Assembly: GCA_963971425.1 (NCBI GenBank)
Contig: OZ020521.1
Coordinates: forward strand, 5,659,519-5,723,518
Length of the DNA stretch: 64,000 bases
Reading direction: 5' to 3'
From: Bryoerythrophyllum caledonicum
Lineage: Eukaryota > Streptophyta > Bryopsida > Pottiales > Pottiaceae
The notes beneath the pieces are model-generated. The model did no database searches, was not told the DNA's origin, and saw only the letters and a list, made by a program, of their open reading frames with translations. A program made the position numbers and the translations under genes. Below are positions 60,466-64,000 of the stretch, piece by piece. Numbering within the stretch: position 1 is the stretch's first letter; the number at the start of each line of letters is the position of its first letter.

Positions 60466-62622
60466 CAATTGCATGAAGCCGTCCCATTGGCGATAGCGGA
60501 AATGCCAAAAAGCAAGCCAAAGATCAAGACTGGCGACCTCTTGATCTGTTGCTGCTCCAGAGGATAACCACCAGGATCGGATGGCATGGTATCTAGCCTC
60601 CGCCTCTTCGATGGATTTAGCATCCTTGTATTGCTTGCACATTTGGCGATGTTGTGCTTGGAGATCTGGCCGAATGTTTGCTTTGGTGTGTTTCTCTAAC
60701 GATTGGGTCCAATGGAAAAGGCATGTCCTCTCTTGATTCTCCATCGGTTGTGCTACGTCTCCACTTCCATAGATTAGGCGAATAGCATTCCAGTTTGCTT
60801 GAGCACTGTCCGCCATAAAACCTTTAAATTTTGGATTGGGGACGCCATGCCTAGTCATCACGAGGTTAAGATTCTTCCAAAATAATGATTGAACAGTAGC
60901 ATCCTCTGATTGCATATCACAAACGGCAATAGTCATGACTCGACAGTATTGAGAATCATAGACATGGCACGCCATGGTAGTCCATCCTTTGACACGCTTG
61001 ACGTGGTCGAACATTAGCCATGCGTTCTGAAGATCCTCTTCCGACTGCATTCGCTTGACAAGATCTACACCACTCCCGGGACCCATTTCGGACATTTTGA
61101 AAACGAAGACCTTGTCGCAGTCTGATCCTTGGCCCGGAAACTTGTTTTCTTGAACAAATGCCCACTTGCTAGATCCTCGAAGCTTAGTGATGCTATCCAT
61201 AACTCCAAATCGACGCAAGTATCGAAAGGATGAGACCTTGTTGCGAATGTTGGGTGAAGACATATGCTTGCAAGTGTTGAGCACTGGAACAAGTTCGTTG
61301 AAGGTGAGAGTCGCGTGAGGTGAATCCTCCGGGTGAAGCAATAACTCTCCAAGTAGATCTTTGCTTGCCTCCATGATAATGGCTGAATTGGTGGCGGTAG
61401 GAGTTCTCTGAACTTGCTCTCCAATAATACTCTCTGCCTTTTCTACAAATTCCCTATCGATTCCAATCTTCACAGGATGTGCATGTGAACCAAGATGGAT
61501 ACAAGCTCGAGTCATATGACTTCTAGCAAGAACATAGTAGATTTTAGCTGGGCATGTTGCAAGGCAAGAGGGAGGAACCTTACAGACCTTACAAACAACG
61601 TTCGAACCTTTAGGGAGCTCACATCCAATGTCGAAAGTGTTGGTGCTGACTCCATCCCACTCAACTTCATTTGCTGTTGTGGTGCGATGAACTCGGGTCA
61701 CGTAATCGCAGTCAACGTTCATACATTTGAGATGGCCCAAACAAGATGATGATCTGAACGTGAGCCCCATGTCGTTCTTGACATTGGACGTAATGGTTCG
61801 CGTCCAGGCGTGTCCGTCGTGTCGTTTGTCCATTCCACGAAGGAGCCTCGCTTGGGAGTGCGATGCTGAGGCACCGATAGGTGGCAATTCAAAAACAACA
61901 TCACCATCAAAAGTGGGTGGCAGGAATTCCACTTTCTCTAATTTGATGCTACTGTAATCAATCTTTGTAACTACAGACTTCGAACCTCTTCTAACGGACA
62001 ACTTTTTGAGACAGTCAATGACACTAAGACTATCTGAAGTACGGTGAGGAAGTGGAGGCTTGCCACTAGAGAGACATGGTGATTGAGAGGGCTGAGATAG
62101 ATGAGATGGGACAGGTTGGACCACGATATGCGACACAGGAGATAGGGGAGTTGGAGTGTCATCACCAGAGTCATCACTAAGAAGATGGATTGGTTCAAGC
62201 CCTGGCTCTATCTTTACTCTCTGGACACATGGTGAGTTGAGCGTGGAAGTAGCTGATTGTCTGGAAGTAAGAATTTCAGTTGATGCAGCAGTGAGGGAGT
62301 CAGACAGACCATACAATCTGAACCTTCCTGGCGGTAGTCGCCAGAACTTAACACCATCATTCAGATAGGAGAGTTGACTGACTGTATGGGTGAGCTCACT
62401 AGAGGCATCGTCAAATATCTCCTGATCGATCTGCATAGACTCCTCTAGGAATTGAAATCTAAGACTCAATCGAAAGGCTGTCACAATGCAAAATCCTTCG
62501 TTGGCAATGGGAAACGAGACAGGTATCCCATGCCCATTAGCATGTATGAATGCCATTGGAAAAGCAGATTGTGCAAGCTTGGTTGAAACACTGAGCAATG
62601 ACATACACGTTTTAGAGGGCAT
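60466..62622 (-). CDS. MULE transposase, exon 1 (GCM/WRKY-like zinc finger and DDE core)
   Basis: The exon starts at ATG 62622 and is open for 719 codons to a phase-0 donor (TTG|GTATAC at 60466/60465). Residues 130-160 contain VKIEPGLEPIHLLSDDSGDD, a possible SUMO site (VKIE) next to an acidic SUMO-interaction-like run. Residues 270-385 form a WRKY-GCM1-type zinc cluster: SCLGHLKCMNVDCDYVTRVH, CKVCKV...CLATC, and RACIHLGSHAHP. The Mutator-type catalytic region follows: FDHVKRVKGWTTMACHVYD (first Asp, 539), FMADSAQANWNAIRLIY (second Asp, 604) and CLFHWTQSL (637). It would bind DNA ends and cut and paste the element in the nucleus. No lesion is seen in this exon. Confidence 0.85.
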
Positions 62623-63585
62623 TGTGATTCACTAACAAGTATTAACGAAACATTTACAACCAACCAAGCTATGGTTATTCATAAACATTTAATATTTAGC
62701 AATTACCGTTGGATTCATTAAATGTACAATGAGGAGAAATTATATCGGTTGCAGTACAAAAGACAAACCAAATAATTGACAAGGCTATCCACGAGCTGCA
62801 TCGTAGATAATAGAAAGGGAATTGGCTGTAACCAAATTCAAATAAAAACAAAATAGTGAGTAAATTAGTTACAGCCGATATGCAAAAAATTTATTACACT
62901 TAATATAGTGTAGTGGTTCAAACCATTTATAATTGAAGCGCCAATTTCCATGTGCATTTACGAAAAGCACTGCCCAAAAATTTATTTAACATACCCAAGT
63001 ACATGACCCTAAACCAATTTTACTTGAATCCCAATGCTAGTAACAGAAAATTGAAAATGGATTCTGACACTACCAGTTTGACACCTCCATTAATATGTTC
63101 TGTTAAAATTTAGGGATTCTGGCAATAGCTAGTGGATATAGAAGAGCTTAGTTGTCAATTCGTATAATTTGTATGATAAAGCTTGGTGGTCTTCAAACTG
63201 ATGTGGCAACTCCTTCTCCATCTAATTTGGTGCATAATGAGTTGCACCATGATTTAAAAGACCAACAAGGTCTACTATACTTAAAAAGGACAGAGAATCG
63301 AGTTATATTAGAGGAAGCAGCTGTTGAGATTCAAAATTCTATTGGGTCCTAATGTGTCAGGCACCTAATTTATTATTTTAAAAATGAATAAAGCATCCGT
63401 GATTGCGTTCACTAATAACATTTAATATGATTTCATAAGGTTGATCTTTCTCGCTATAAGAATGCACATCGGAAGCGCGTATTAATGAGTAAGGTACATT
63501 GTGTTTGAGGTGATACGTATATCTTAGAAGTGAGGTGCTAGTTGTTGAAAGTAGTGTATGTGTGCAGAGATGAATCTTTGACTAT
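62623..63585. other. 5' flank of the MULE gene; no gene recognised
   Basis: AT-rich sequence. A 66-codon frame at 63152-63352 (SPSNLVHNELHHDLKDQQGL) has no recognised domain and may be an exon or chance. I see no terminal inverted repeat matching 58.5-58.9 kb. Confidence 0.4.
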
Positions 63586-63882
63586 ATGCAGCTAGCAAAC
63601 GACAGTGTAGATCATATTTGTGTTGCTAACAGGAAGAGAAGGAAAAAACGCCCGGCGATATATTTCTCCTCTGCAAAAGCCCTTAGAAGATCCAGAATGA
63701 AACAAAAGAAAGTGGTATGCAAAATAGGGGGGTCATCACTTGGAGAAGTACGGAAAACGTTGCGGTTTGCGGGAGGAACAAGCAGCGGAGATGTTGCCAC
63801 AGTCAATGCATTAAATGATGGACAGTCAAACGTGCAAGAGAGCACAGTCGACAAGCACAATGAAAGAACGGAAGTCATTGAG
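63586..63882 (+). CDS. Possible exon of an unknown basic protein, ending in a strong splice donor
   Basis: The frame has a basic cluster (NRKRRKKRPAIYF and RRSRMKQKKVV) like a nuclear-localisation or nucleic-acid-binding segment, then a Gly/Ser-rich part. GAG|GTAAGT at 63881-63888 is an almost ideal plant splice donor, so the frame to 63930 beyond it is probably intron. The gene would continue past the right edge of the window. The start is the first ATG after a stop and is uncertain. No family is recognised. Confidence 0.3.
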
Positions 63883-64000
63883 GTAAGTGTCCATTCATCA
63901 ACTGTCGTAGGTAGATTTCAAAGTTGTTAGACATTTATAGAGGATTAATATTTACGGTATGAATTATTTTTCAGAAATATGACTGTGCATTCAATTGATT

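Noticed and set aside
1-64000. CRISPR arrays, rRNA or tRNA genes, bacterial-type promoters or terminators
   Set aside because: None was recognised; spaced direct repeats found here are minisatellites, LTRs or MITE ends.

Overview
The window is a repeat-rich, AT-rich stretch of nuclear DNA from a green-lineage eukaryote, most likely a streptophyte (bryophyte, fern, lycophyte or charophyte grade). The evidence is the mix of mobile elements: a PHD-finger Ty3/gypsy element, a Ty1/copia element, a Helitron, a hAT element, a MULE with GCM-like and SWIM zinc fingers, a DUF7869-type element, PIF/Harbinger relatives and many MITEs. GT-AG introns are also visible. I cannot name the species. There is no operon structure, no RNA gene and no CRISPR array, and I see no convincing ordinary host gene. 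Nearly every long reading frame belongs to a mobile element or its remains.

Layout. 0.2-1.2 kb is a Helitron replicase fragment, abutting a 5'-truncated Ty3/gypsy pol with a PHD finger (1.3-4.1 kb). That gypsy copy appears to be split by a 3.4-kb insertion, E1 (4115-7513, flanked by GGGCT), and resumes at 7.5 kb with its LTR. A related 3.9-kb insertion, E2 (8936-12818, flanked by ATATA), splits a copy of a dispersed TTAA-bounded repeat and carries a decayed gag-like frame. 13.9-18.1 kb is a cluster of MITEs. 18.1-22.3 kb is a quieter island holding a 63-bp poly(A) retroposon. 22335-25854 is a complete hAT element with an 8-bp target duplication. 25.9-37.3 kb is a patchwork of TTAA-bounded repeats, Tourist-like and Mutator-like MITEs, near-perfect hairpins, a hAT relic and a PIF/Harbinger transposase scrap.

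39033-43040 (minus) is a roughly 1,335-residue frame with a single internal TAG. I read a ParB-like domain followed by a degenerate N6/N4-type DNA methyltransferase fold; this inference is the most novel coding content. 46972-50167 is a DUF7869-type transposase-like gene with a C-terminal reader-like module. 50981-54426 is a very young, internally deleted copia element inserted in an older minus-strand gypsy element (about 54.4-58.4 kb). 58880-62622 (minus) is a nearly intact two-exon MULE transposase gene. The right edge has one basic exon with a good splice donor.

A shared decay pattern runs across families. Most in-frame stops are TAG or TGA at positions where CAG or CGA would restore the expected residue, and TAA is rare. 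This points to deamination of methylated CHG and CG sites. The elements do not form a joint pathway; what they share is nesting order and silencing history.
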